A stretch of 16,148 bases of DNA from an uncultured Sutterella sp. GTDB taxonomy: Bacteria > Pseudomonadota > Gammaproteobacteria > Burkholderiales > Burkholderiaceae_F. The position numbers and the translations under genes are program-made. Location: positions 1-16,148 of the forward strand of contig UQUR01000017.1 of assembly GCA_900544345.1 (NCBI GenBank), in the 5' to 3' direction. Positions 5,494 through 14,000 of the stretch are shown here, piece by piece (the stretch's first letter is position 1; every line of letters starts with the position of its first letter). The notes beneath the pieces are model-generated. The model made no database searches. It worked only from the letters and a program-made list of their open reading frames with translations, and was not told the DNA's origin.

Positions 5494-7656
5494 ATGAAAG
5501 TTGTTAAGAAAGACCAGTCGCTTGAAGATTTCAACCCACAGAAGATCTCTGTAGCTGTTAATAAGGCCGCTATGCGCTGTGATAAGACGGTTGATGAAGC
5601 GTCTTGTCAAAAGATCGTTGATGCTATTTTGCGTCGCATCAAAGAACGCGATCAGGTGACCGTGGCAGAACTTCATGAATTGGTGATTGCCGTCTTGTCT
5701 GTAACGGGTTTTGAAGATGTTGCTAAGGCTTACGCCGAATACCGCTACTACAAAACCAATTACGCAAAGACTTTCGAAAAGTTGCGCCAGGACGCAGATG
5801 ACGTTTTGCGCTTGGGCGATCGGGAAAACGCAAACTTTGATAGCTCTCTCGTTTCCACAAAGGGTTCCTTGATCAAGGGTTACTTAACAAAGAGCCTTTA
5901 TAAACAGTTCTATTTGTCTGCTAAGGAAAAAGAACTTATTGAACGTGGTGACATCTACATCCATGACCTGCGCGATATGATTTTGGGATGCGTGAACTGT
6001 TGCTTGTTTGATATTAAGACCGTTTTGCAAGGCGGCTTTGAGATGTCAAACGTTCAGTACACTGAACCGAAGACCGTTTTGTCTGCACTGCAGGTGATTG
6101 GTGATATTACGCTTGTGGCTACGGCTCAGCAGTTTGGTGGCTTCACTTTGGCTGAACTTGATAAGGTGCTCCTGCCCTACGCTCACAAGACCTGGAATAA
6201 GGCCTATACCGATGCTACCCAGGAATTAGGTTTAAATGAAGATGTCGCCCGACGCTTTGCAGACAAAATCCTTTTGCGCGAATTAGAGCAAGGGTTCCAG
6301 TCACTTGAATTGAAGCTGAACACCGTGCCTTGCAGTCGAGGTGATTTCGCTTTCACAACGATTTCTTTCGGTCAATGGGACATTAATTGGTCTGATGAAG
6401 ACAAGCGCCTGATGGCTTTGATTAACTCCGTGATGCTTCGCGTGCGCCGCAATGGTCATGGTAAAGATCACAAGCCTGTGGTTTTCCCGAAGCTCGTGTA
6501 TCTCTATGATAAGAATCAAGTCAAAAATGACTTACATAGTGCCCAGTTGTTTGATGAAGCCGTGAAGACTTCGTCGACCTGTATGTATCCGGACTACCTT
6601 AGTATTTCGAGTGAATACGGTACGGTTTCTCGTCTTTTCCGAGAAGAAGGTGTGATTACTAGCCCAATGGGTTGTCGCGCCTACCTTTCTCCCTGGAAGG
6701 ATCCTGAAACGGGTAAATATGTGACGATCGGCCGTTGCAACATTGGCGCCGTTAGCCTGAACATTCCCTTAATGATCAAGGTAGCAATGACCGAACATCC
6801 CTTGGATTGGCGTGAAAAGTTCTGGGATTTGTTGGATGACCGTCTGCAGGTCATCCGCGACTTCTTAAAGAAGCGCTACGATGTCATTCGCAATCAGCGT
6901 TGCTCTTCGAACCCCTTGGCCTTTACGCAAGGAGGTTTCTACAAAGGCACCAAGGATCCCGATGACCGTGTGGGTGATTTAGTCGATTACATGACGGCAA
7001 GTTTCGGTATCACTGCTTTGGATGATGCTACGTACCTGTGGACAGGCAAGCGCATGATTGAAGACAATTCAGCTTTTGCGGTTCAAGTGCTGCGTTACCT
7101 GCAACAAAAGCTAAATGAATTTAAAGCTGAAGACCATTACCTTTACGCAATTTACGGTACGCCTGCTGAAAGCCTGTGTGCTACGCAGGCCCGCCAGTAT
7201 GATGAATACTGTAAGGAAATGGGGTTAGTGAACGAATTTGCTACAGCTGAACACTACAGCACTGAATATTTCACGAATTCGTTCCATCTGAATGTGACCG
7301 AAGATATTACGCCTTTTGAAAAGCAGGATCACGAATTTAAGTGCTTCCACTTGTGTGAAGGCGGTCATATTCAATATGTGCGCCTGACCAATCCTGAAAA
7401 CTACCAAGCCGATAAAGCTATTATTGAGCGCGGCATGGAAATGGGTTTCTATCAAGGTGTGAACTTTGATGCGGCTTACTGCAACAATTGTGGAAAACAT
7501 TCTACAAATGTTATGTTTAAGTGCCCGCACTGCGGTAGCGACAATTTGTCTGTTATCAGCCGTGTTTGTGGATACTTGGGCTACAGCAACGTTAACGGTC
7601 AGTCTCGCATGAACGATGGCAAGATGGCTGAAATTAAGCGCCGCGTGTCGATGTAA
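5494..7656 (+). CDS. nrdD: Anaerobic (class III) ribonucleoside-triphosphate reductase
   Basis: NrdD reduces ribonucleoside triphosphates to deoxynucleotides in the cytoplasm without oxygen, using a glycyl radical made by NrdG. The 720-residue protein starts with an ATP-cone allosteric domain (about 1-90, from KVVKKDQSLEDFNPQKI). The catalytic barrel follows, including the cysteine segment GCVNCCLFD (C169, C170). The C-terminus has a four-cysteine zinc site, C663-x2-C666 and C677-x2-C680, then the glycyl-radical signature RVCGYLG with radical Gly693. All elements are intact and the length is normal. GAGGA lies 6 bases before ATG 5494. nrdG follows after 12 bases, so the two form an operon. 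Tandem NrdR-like boxes upstream suggest repression when dNTPs are plentiful. The gene is visibly richer in GC than the cassette before it. Confidence 0.97.
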   Translation: MKVVKKDQSLEDFNPQKISVAVNKAAMRCDKTVDEASCQKIVDAILRRIKERDQVTVAELHELVIAVLSVTGFEDVAKAYAEYRYYKTNYAKTFEKLRQDADDVLRLGDRENANFDSSLVSTKGSLIKGYLTKSLYKQFYLSAKEKELIERGDIYIHDLRDMILGCVNCCLFDIKTVLQGGFEMSNVQYTEPKTVLSALQVIGDITLVATAQQFGGFTLAELDKVLLPYAHKTWNKAYTDATQELGLNEDVARRFADKILLRELEQGFQSLELKLNTVPCSRGDFAFTTISFGQWDINWSDEDKRLMALINSVMLRVRRNGHGKDHKPVVFPKLVYLYDKNQVKNDLHSAQLFDEAVKTSSTCMYPDYLSISSEYGTVSRLFREEGVITSPMGCRAYLSPWKDPETGKYVTIGRCNIGAVSLNIPLMIKVAMTEHPLDWREKFWDLLDDRLQVIRDFLKKRYDVIRNQRCSSNPLAFTQGGFYKGTKDPDDRVGDLVDYMTASFGITALDDATYLWTGKRMIEDNSAFAVQVLRYLQQKLNEFKAEDHYLYAIYGTPAESLCATQARQYDEYCKEMGLVNEFATAEHYSTEYFTNSFHLNVTEDITPFEKQDHEFKCFHLCEGGHIQYVRLTNPENYQADKAIIERGMEMGFYQGVNFDAAYCNNCGKHSTNVMFKCPHCGSDNLSVISRVCGYLGYSNVNGQSRMNDGKMAEIKRRVSM

Positions 7657-7668
7657 AGAGGCCTTGTT

Positions 7669-8133
7669 ATGAAGTACGCCCAATTACGTGAATTTGATAC
7701 GACAAACGGTCCTGGTGTTCGGGTGTCCCTCTTTGTTTCAGGTTGTACCCTGCATTGCAAAGGGTGCTTTAACCCTGAGTCATGGGACTTTAATGCCGGA
7801 GACGATTTTACGAATGAGACGATTGAAAAAATTATTGATTTTATCAATCGGCCTTATATGTCGGGTTTAAGCGTTTTGGGCGGTGATCCGTTTGAAAAAG
7901 AAAATATTGACGCAGTCACTGAGCTGTGTAAGCGCGTACGAGAGGCTTGTCCCGGAAAGACCATTTGGGTTTGGACCGGCCGCAGGTACGAGCACTTTAA
8001 AGACCATCCGATCATGCAATATATCGACACATTGGTTGATGGTCCATTTGTTGAAAAGCTTAAAGTGAAAGAACAGGGACAGTATTTCGGTAGCACCAAT
8101 CAGCGAGTCATTCCCATTAAGCACGAAAACTAA
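7669..8133 (+). CDS. nrdG: Anaerobic RNR-activating radical SAM protein NrdG
   Basis: NrdG binds a [4Fe-4S] cluster and S-adenosylmethionine and generates the glycyl radical on NrdD. The 154-residue protein carries the cluster motif C26-x3-C30-x2-C33 in SGCTLHCKGCF. The glycine-rich SAM segment is LGGDPFEKEN, and a WVWTGRRYE strand follows. The end contains VDGPFVEKLK and FGSTNQRVI, both typical of NrdG. AAGAGG at 7656-7661, overlapping the nrdD stop, gives a good ribosome binding site. It is the last gene of the operon and is followed by a strong terminator. Confidence 0.96.
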   Translation: MKYAQLREFDTTNGPGVRVSLFVSGCTLHCKGCFNPESWDFNAGDDFTNETIEKIIDFINRPYMSGLSVLGGDPFEKENIDAVTELCKRVREACPGKTIWVWTGRRYEHFKDHPIMQYIDTLVDGPFVEKLKVKEQGQYFGSTNQRVIPIKHEN

Positions 8134-8152
8134 GGTTAAATGCTTTAGCTTT

Positions 8153-8188
8153 AAAAAAAGAATGCCAGTGATCAGGCATCCTTTTTTT
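8153..8188. terminator. Bidirectional terminator between nrdG and the hemolysin III gene
   Basis: Arms atgcc (8162-8166) and ggcat (8175-8179) pair around agtgatca. After one mismatch (8161/8180) a G-C pair follows, and then seven A-T pairs between 8153-8159 and 8182-8188. The A-run on one side and T-run on the other fit factor-independent termination in both directions, as expected between convergent genes. Confidence 0.85.
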
Positions 8189-8210
8189 ATTCGGTTATTT
8201 GCTTCATTGA

Positions 8211-8897
8211 TCAGTGAAAAACCGGTATCACATAAAGCAAAACAGCTAGAAATTGAAGAACTGTGCCGGCAAAGACAAAAAGATGCCAAATAGCATGACT
8301 GTACGGTAAGGTTTTCCAGATGTAGAAAATTACTCCGAGGCTGTAAGAAAGACCGCCCGCCGTTAATAGCCACAGACCAGTATTGGGTAAGCTCTCAATG
8401 AGGGGTTCGATGACCAGTAGTACAAGCCAGCCCATGGCTAAATATAAGAGCGAATTGAGCCACTTGCTCTGCTTAATCAATATCCCCTGCAAAGCAATTC
8501 CCACAATGGCAATAGACCAAACTGCTATACATAGGCCAATTCCTGTCACACCTTTAAGAGTCACAAGGCAAAACGGTGTGTAGCTGCCGGCAATTAAAAC
8601 GAAAATCATCGAGTGATCAAGGCGTTGCAGTATTTGTTTCGCTTTAGGATTGGGAATGGCATGGTATAGCGTAGAGGCTACATAAAGAAAAATCATGCTG
8701 GCCCCGAAAACGCTGACCGCAGTAATCACCGTAGGAGAGCCTGAATAAGCCACGGCAAATCCTACTAATATAGCTAGACCAGCAATACTCATGAGAGCGG
8801 CAACGCCGTGAGTAACGGCATTGGCAATTTCTTCACCTGTCGAGTAAATGGATTTTTTTGAAAACGCTTTTTCAGAAGTAAAAAGTTGCGCACTCAT
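8211..8897 (-). CDS. Hemolysin III / YqfA family (PAQR-like) inner-membrane protein
   Basis: This 228-residue protein has about seven hydrophobic segments filling residues 30-227. It carries the family motifs: EEIANAVTHG (E23, N26, H30), ASTLYHAIPN (S75, H79), QRLDHSMIF (D94, H95) and HAIWHLF (H201, H205). The conserved Ser, Asp and His residues form the metal-binding hydrolase-like site of the CREST/PAQR superfamily. The name hemolysin III comes from a Bacillus homologue. In proteobacteria the role is unclear, perhaps membrane lipid or fluidity homeostasis. A GAGGAG ribosome binding site precedes the ATG (8897 on the minus strand). The gene converges with nrdG and diverges from the next gene. 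Confidence 0.93.
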   Translation of the reverse strand: MSAQLFTSEKAFSKKSIYSTGEEIANAVTHGVAALMSIAGLAILVGFAVAYSGSPTVITAVSVFGASMIFLYVASTLYHAIPNPKAKQILQRLDHSMIFVLIAGSYTPFCLVTLKGVTGIGLCIAVWSIAIVGIALQGILIKQSKWLNSLLYLAMGWLVLLVIEPLIESLPNTGLWLLTAGGLSYSLGVIFYIWKTLPYSHAIWHLFVFAGTVLQFLAVLLYVIPVFH

Positions 8898-8999
8898 CCG
8901 TTTGTACTCCTCTTTTTTGGGATTGTATGACAGCTCAATTGCCTTAAATGCATTTTAAAATTGCGACTTTGTATCAACTCATTTCTAACCGAATCCATT
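8898..8999. promoter_or_regulatory. Short divergent intergenic region
   Basis: About 100 bases separate the divergent starts of the hemolysin III gene and the exported protein gene, so both promoters should lie here or overlap. A TAAAAT hexamer at 8956-8961 could be a -10 for the plus-strand gene, but I find no good -35. The minus-strand side carries the GAGGAG ribosome binding site. Confidence 0.35.
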
Positions 9000-9569
9000 A
9001 TGAAAAAATCGTTATTGCCGATCCTTTTAATCGCCGCCTCGCTCCCCGCTTTTGCATCGGTAACAATTGGCGATATCAATTACAGTGATTCGCTCGAAAA
9101 AGACAATGCTGTTCTCAAACTTAATGGTGCAGGACTTCGAGAAATTTTCTTTGTGGATGTGTATGCAACTGGGCTTTACTTACCTCAGATCACTTCCGAT
9201 GCTAAAGCCGTTATCAATATGCCTGGGAATAAATGCGTTCGTTTGGGACTTTTGCGCGATGTGGATGCGGGTGACTTTGTTGATGCGTTAAAAGACGGTA
9301 TTAATGACAATACGACCGAACAAGAAAGGAAGTCTTTAGATACCGAATTGCAATCGCTAATTGCTGTTATGAATCTGATTGGTGATGTAAAAAAAGGTGA
9401 TATCGTTGATTTTGACTATACGAAGTCCCGAGGCACGAGCATTACAGTTAACGGCCAACTCATCGGTGAAAAAATCGGCGGAGAAAAACTGTATGAAGCA
9501 GTTCTTAAAATCTGGTTGGGTAACAAAGCTATTGACAATGGTTTGAAAGCCTCACTTTTAAAGAAATAG
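9000..9569 (+). CDS. Exported chalcone-isomerase-like protein
   Basis: This 189-residue protein has a signal peptide (MKKSLLPILLIAASLPAFA, cleavage about 19/20), so I chose ATG 9000. An upstream TTG at 8961 would put 13 residues before the signal peptide. The mature part matches the bacterial chalcone-isomerase-like fold. It has LKLNGAGLREIFFVDVYATGLYLP (about 36-59), then RLGLLRDVDAGDFVDALKDG, KKGDIVDFDYTKSRGTSITV, and GGEKLYEAVLKIWLG near the end. Bacterial members are periplasmic and most lack demonstrated isomerase activity; they may bind a small hydrophobic ligand. The ribosome binding site is poor (no clear GAGG before the ATG), suggesting low expression. It appears to be a single-gene unit ending upstream of the terminator at 9725-9758. 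Confidence 0.88.
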   Translation: MKKSLLPILLIAASLPAFASVTIGDINYSDSLEKDNAVLKLNGAGLREIFFVDVYATGLYLPQITSDAKAVINMPGNKCVRLGLLRDVDAGDFVDALKDGINDNTTEQERKSLDTELQSLIAVMNLIGDVKKGDIVDFDYTKSRGTSITVNGQLIGEKIGGEKLYEAVLKIWLGNKAIDNGLKASLLKK

Positions 9570-9724
9570 CGCACGGTATTGATAGGCTTAAAGATAGAGA
9601 ATCCTACCTCATAAAATATAGAATCTTCGATTCCGCAAATTAATATTCAGACAGAAAGTTTGCTGCCAAGCCATGTGAACGTTGACGTTGATGCGCTTGT
9701 CCGTGGATATCGAATACCATTAAT
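9570..9724 (+). other. Long 3' untranslated stretch without a supported gene
   Basis: About 155 bases lie between the exported protein gene and its terminator. A frame without stops runs from 9615 to 9740 (about 41 codons, containing LLPSHVNVDVDALVRGYRI) but has no ATG and no ribosome binding site. It may be a worn gene remnant or a long 3' UTR. Confidence 0.3.
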
Positions 9725-9758
9725 AATCCCCGTAGGATAAATACGTCCTACGGGGATT
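9725..9758 (+). terminator. Strong factor-independent terminator (13-bp perfect stem)
   Basis: The arms aatccccgtagga (9725-9737) and tcctacggggatt (9746-9758) pair perfectly around an 8-base loop, followed by a T-rich tail (ttttctttcg). On the plus strand it ends transcription of the chalcone-isomerase-like gene. It may also work for ansB on the opposite strand, where the tail is weaker. Confidence 0.9.
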
Positions 9759-9770
9759 TTCTTTCGTATG

Positions 9771-9795
9771 TTGTAGCGAATGCGAAGCGCTACAA
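9771..9795. terminator. 8-bp inverted repeat just after ansB
   Basis: ttgtagcg (9771-9778) and cgctacaa (9788-9795) form a perfect 8-bp stem with a 9-base loop. It begins 11 bases beyond the end of ansB. There is no T-tract on the minus-strand side, so alone it would be a poor terminator. It may stabilise the ansB mRNA end ahead of the larger hairpin at 9725-9758. Confidence 0.45.
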
Positions 9796-9806
9796 TCGAC
9801 TACAGA

Positions 9807-10865
9807 TTAGTATTTCGTGAACATTTCTTGAATCTTCTTCGGATCGCTTGTCTTTGTCAAAGCTAATTGCAAGAGCAAGCGGGCCTTTTGCGGATTCAAG
9901 GAATAGCCGTCAAGGAAACCAGCCTTAGCGTACTTGTCGTCAGCAGCTGCAGGCGTCACGATACCGCTACCCGTACGGCTAGAGCGAACAACCACAACAC
10001 CCTTCTTCACAGCGTTGGCTAAACCGACTTCGGTATCCTTGTGGATGGAACCGTTACCCGAACCGGCAGAGATGATGCCCTTGGCACCGGCTGCAACGGC
10101 AGCATCAACCAAGACGGAGTCATCATTGGCGTGGGAATAAACGATGTCAACGCGCGGGAGCTTATCGAGCTTGCTCACGTCGAATTCCGTTTCATGGGTA
10201 TGCTTCATCGTGGTGTCGCGCAGGAAGTAGTTCTTGCCGCCAGCCACATAACCCAAGAGACCTAAAGTCGGAGCTTGGAACGTGTCAACATTCGTGGTGT
10301 TGGTCTTGGTACCTTCGCGGGCGCTGTTGATTTGATCATTCAAAGCGATCAAGACACCGCGATCCTGTGCGTTGGGATCAGCAGCCAACTTCACAGCGTT
10401 CAAAAGGTTCATCGGGCCGTCTGCAGAAATAGCTGTAGCAGGACGCATGGAGCCCACGAGCACCACGGGTTTTTTACTCTTGACCGTGAGGTTTAAGAAG
10501 TAAGCCGTTTCTTCCAATGTGTCTGTGCCATGAGTGATCACAACACCGGAGACCTTAGGGTCGGCCAACAATTCGTTGCAGCGTTTGGCGAGCTTGAGCA
10601 ACACATCATCGGTCATGTTGTTGGAGCTGATCTTAACGATTTGTTCGCCGGAGACATTGGCGAAATCCTTAATAGCGGGAACAGCGTCAATCAACGTTTG
10701 GATAGCCAGATCGCCGGCTTTGTAACCGGTCACTTGGGTGCTCGAAGAGGCGGTGCCGGCAATTGTGCCGCCCGTGGCAAGAATAGCCACATTGGGCAAA
10801 TTGGCTGCAAAAGCGCTGCCAGCCATGGACAAGGCCAAAGCGGCCGCAAGCAAAGTCTTTTTCAT
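9807..10865 (-). CDS. ansB: Periplasmic type II L-asparaginase
   Basis: AnsB hydrolyses L-asparagine to aspartate and ammonia. In anaerobes the aspartate can feed fumarate respiration. The 352-residue precursor starts with MKKTLLAAALALSMAGSAFA, a classic signal peptide, so I chose the ATG at 10865, with GAGGAG 8 bases upstream. The open frame extends 33 codons further, but those residues would precede the signal peptide. Catalytic residues are in place: T34 in ATGGTIAG, Y48, T114-D115 in THGTDTLEET, and K187 in GTKTNTTNV. They correspond to E. coli T12, Y25, T89, D90 and K162. The C-terminus LNPQKARLLLQLALTKTSDP matches the family closely. One oddity is that the acidic residue expected near the C-terminal flexible segment (E. 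coli E283) seems absent from the SGIVTPAAADDKY stretch. The gene is more GC-rich than its neighbours, consistent with high expression. Confidence 0.96.
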   Translation of the reverse strand: MKKTLLAAALALSMAGSAFAANLPNVAILATGGTIAGTASSSTQVTGYKAGDLAIQTLIDAVPAIKDFANVSGEQIVKISSNNMTDDVLLKLAKRCNELLADPKVSGVVITHGTDTLEETAYFLNLTVKSKKPVVLVGSMRPATAISADGPMNLLNAVKLAADPNAQDRGVLIALNDQINSAREGTKTNTTNVDTFQAPTLGLLGYVAGGKNYFLRDTTMKHTHETEFDVSKLDKLPRVDIVYSHANDDSVLVDAAVAAGAKGIISAGSGNGSIHKDTEVGLANAVKKGVVVVRSSRTGSGIVTPAAADDKYAKAGFLDGYSLNPQKARLLLQLALTKTSDPKKIQEMFTKY

Positions 10866-11055
10866 GTTAAAACTCCTCAATTTTTGTTGAGACGGGAGAA
10901 AAATTGTTCCCGATCGGCAGATATTGTCTAGGAAATTTTGCTTATAAACAAGGTGGGAAAACACCTAAATCATAGGTTAAGGCAGAAAAAAGAATTAACA
11001 ATAGCATAAGATACTTCAACAATTTCAATATTAAGCCATCAATTAGAGGTATTGC
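10866..11055. promoter_or_regulatory. Divergent intergenic region ansB / autotransporter
   Basis: About 190 AT-rich bases lie between divergent starts, so both promoters should be here. I cannot choose convincing -35/-10 pairs. AGAGG at 11045-11049 is the ribosome binding site of the autotransporter gene. Confidence 0.4.
10873..10891 (-). promoter_or_regulatory. Leader hairpin touching the ansB ribosome binding site
   Basis: On the minus strand ctcaa (10891-10887) pairs with ttgag (10880-10876) around a 6-base loop. The last GAG of the stem is the first half of the GAGGAG ribosome binding site (10878-10873). The 5-bp stem is weak and AT-rich, so any effect on translation would be modest. Confidence 0.25.
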
Positions 11056-14000
11056 ATGTCTGCTTCTCTTCCCCGCTTTTTAAGACATCAGGCATTTTTT
11101 TATGCATTTTGTTCTGCTGTTTCGGCCATGTCCGCTGCACCGACGGCAGCATTAGCCATTCAAACAACGCCTGTCATTTCTTCGACAGGTGTTCACTATG
11201 CTAATTTACATTTTGCCGATATTGGGGCAACCTATGATTTCACTGAGATTTTAGGTTTTACACCGGCTGAACGTGCGATTTCGCCTGACGAAATTCTCGG
11301 ATTGGAACGCGGATTTGAATACTTTTGGCAAGTTTTAGGAAACGATTATCGAGCTCAAAGACCTATCGATATTTTTGTCGTTCCCTATTCTGAAGCCGAT
11401 AGCAATGCATCGGCGTTCAGTTTCCCGGATTCTGATCTGACTGAATTGGCTTTGGCATGGATGGGGAGTAAGCCTAAAAGTCAATATCAGGCTTATATTT
11501 CTGTGAACAATACCTTACCAGATACGGTTTGGGATAACAGCGAACTTAAGATTTTGCCCTCTAATGGGATTGATTCTGATCTGCCCGGCACAATGATGCA
11601 TGAACTATTTCATGCTTTTGGTCTTAGCCTATTTACGGATATTGACGATACCGGTCAAGTTGCTATAAAAAAATCAGATCTGACGCAATACACTAAACAC
11701 TTGAACGATGTTTATGACAGAAGTATTGAAACAATTGCCTCGTATACAGATAAAGACTTTATTCCGATAGTAGCTTTGGATGCAAGTGAGTCTCGGCCCG
11801 ATTTATCAACATTGGATCCCGGAGCGATTTATGTCGATTACAAAAATCTGTCTTCAGGGATGTATTTTAGGGGTAAAAATGTCGATGAAGTGCTTGACGG
11901 CGCACTGCTAGCCTGGCCGATTGAAGTGTGGGGAGATTCTGAAAATACTTCAGATCCTGTTCCGGGTTTGCCAATTAACGGTTTTGAAGCGATAGGTTAC
12001 CAAGGTTATGAGCCATATTATGAAGGCAGTCATATAGAACTACAAAATAGTTTAATGAGCCACCAGGTATACCGAAACTGGATGATATTGATGGAAGCGG
12101 AACTGGCGTTGTTGCAAGATATCGGCTTTGACTTTGACAGGAAACGCTTTTACGGTTATTCGCTTTACGCCGACGGCAGAACCCTTGAAAATCACAATGG
12201 TTATTGGGCAAGAAATGAAGACGGAACTGATTGGATTAAAGGACTCGCCAGTACCCAAGACTGGGGCATAGGGTTGCATATTTACGGCTCAAAGAACAAA
12301 GTGACTCAAAGAGCTGATTTAATGACCGAAGGCTCTTACGCAATCGGTGCTCGTGTTGACGGGTCAGAAAATCAGTTGACTATTGCCTCTGGAACAACTG
12401 TTAAAGCTGACGGGTTCGGAGGTAAAGGCATTCTTTTTTCATGGGGTAAAAACCATGAGCTCGCGATTGAGTCCGGCGCCTCGGTCTCAGCACTTGGAGA
12501 AGGCGGCATTGCGCTCGCATTTGATTTCGGTTCCAATGAGCTCGGAGATCAATTCGGTTATTACGGCTCCTATACCGCTGATGTATACGATGATAGTTTT
12601 GGCTGGTATGCTCAAAATGAAATCCCTGATGTGTTGAAAGGTCCATTGATCTCAGAGCTCAGAATTCAAGGCAGAGTCGAAGGTGATATGGCGAGTATCT
12701 ATATTTCGCCCAACGCATTTGTAAAAAATATAGTTATTGAATCAGGTGCTCAACTTAAGGGCGATATCATTTCTCTCTGGGATATGGAAAAAACGCTCTA
12801 TGGATGCGACCACACGGGCATGGAGAGTAACGATCGTTTAGTCACGACATTAACTTTCGGATCAGCTTTACAATCGGCTTCTCTTAGAGAGCCAAGCTCT
12901 TCAAGCGAAATTGTGTTTAATGATTTGATTTGGGGACCTAAGGGACTCACCATTGAGGTCAATGATACGCATCTTCATTTCGGAGGTGTTGCAACGGTGC
13001 TCGGTGTTGCTATTGAACCCAATGCTACAGTTGAAGGCGGACGTTATCTTTTGATGCCTACCAGTTATTCGACTCCCCTATTTGACAATAAAGGTCGGGT
13101 AATTTCGACTGTTCTAAACCCTGTTTCAATTTCCGGAGACTATCATCAGGCTGATAACGCTTCTTTGACTCTAACCGTTCATGACGGACATTTTGTTCCG
13201 ATGAGCGTTGACGGCACTGCTAAGTTTGAAGAAGGTTCGGCTATCGTAGCGACTGCCGAAGGAGGTTGGATGCCAGATGGACATGTGACAGTTGATAAAG
13301 ATTCGCCGATTATTATCGATGCTGAGTCGCTTTCAGCAGAAAACTTAACCTATCACTATTTGAGTGCCTCTGAGCTTCCCGTCTCTCCTACTCTTGTCAT
13401 TAGCGATGACACCGAAGGATGGGTAGTCAACCGTGCACCGAATGCCTACTCTCGCTATGCACAAGGGGATGCAAAAAAGATTGCTCGCATATTCGATACC
13501 AGCGCGACACAAGCTGTAACAGACGAAACCAAAGAGCTTTTTGCTTACCTCGACTGGTCTGATTCCAATGGCTCAGCCATTAACGAAGCCGCTGCAGCTT
13601 TAACTGGTGACGGACTGATTGATATGGTAGCTTCTGCGATTGCATTACAAAGACTGGCTCAGAGCGCATCAGAGTCGAAACTTTCTATAGCTCAGGGCGA
13701 CGGCGATTACGCTTGGGTGAATCCATTTGGTGCGACTGCATCAGCAGCAATGGCTGGTCACAGCCGTATGGATGTAGCAGGATTGGCCGGCGGATGGGTG
13801 AAAAAGTCTGGTGACACACAAAGCAGCCTTTCATTGGTAGCACTTAATAGTGACGGTAAAAGCGCTCATGCCCGAGAACTTAATGCCCAGGGGCTTTGGA
13901 TTGCAGGTAGCTGGGAAAAATCTCATTTGTATCAATCGAATGCTTTTATTCAAACGTCAGCTCATTTGGGCTATATCAATGCCGAAGAAAAGCGCACAAT

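Noticed and set aside
7225..7683. 152-codon antisense frame inside nrdD
   Set aside because: It is a shadow of the strongly conserved nrdD C-terminus, with no independent start signals.
8961..8999. TTG start 13 codons upstream for the chalcone-isomerase-like protein
   Set aside because: It would place residues before a clean signal peptide that begins at ATG 9000.
9615..9740. Open frame of about 41 codons between the chalcone-isomerase-like gene and its terminator
   Set aside because: It has no ATG or ribosome binding site, and it ends inside the terminator stem. Kept only as a possible remnant in the 3' stretch.
10866..10964. 33-codon N-terminal extension of AnsB
   Set aside because: The signal peptide begins at the internal Met at 10865, which has a GAGGAG site 8 bases upstream.
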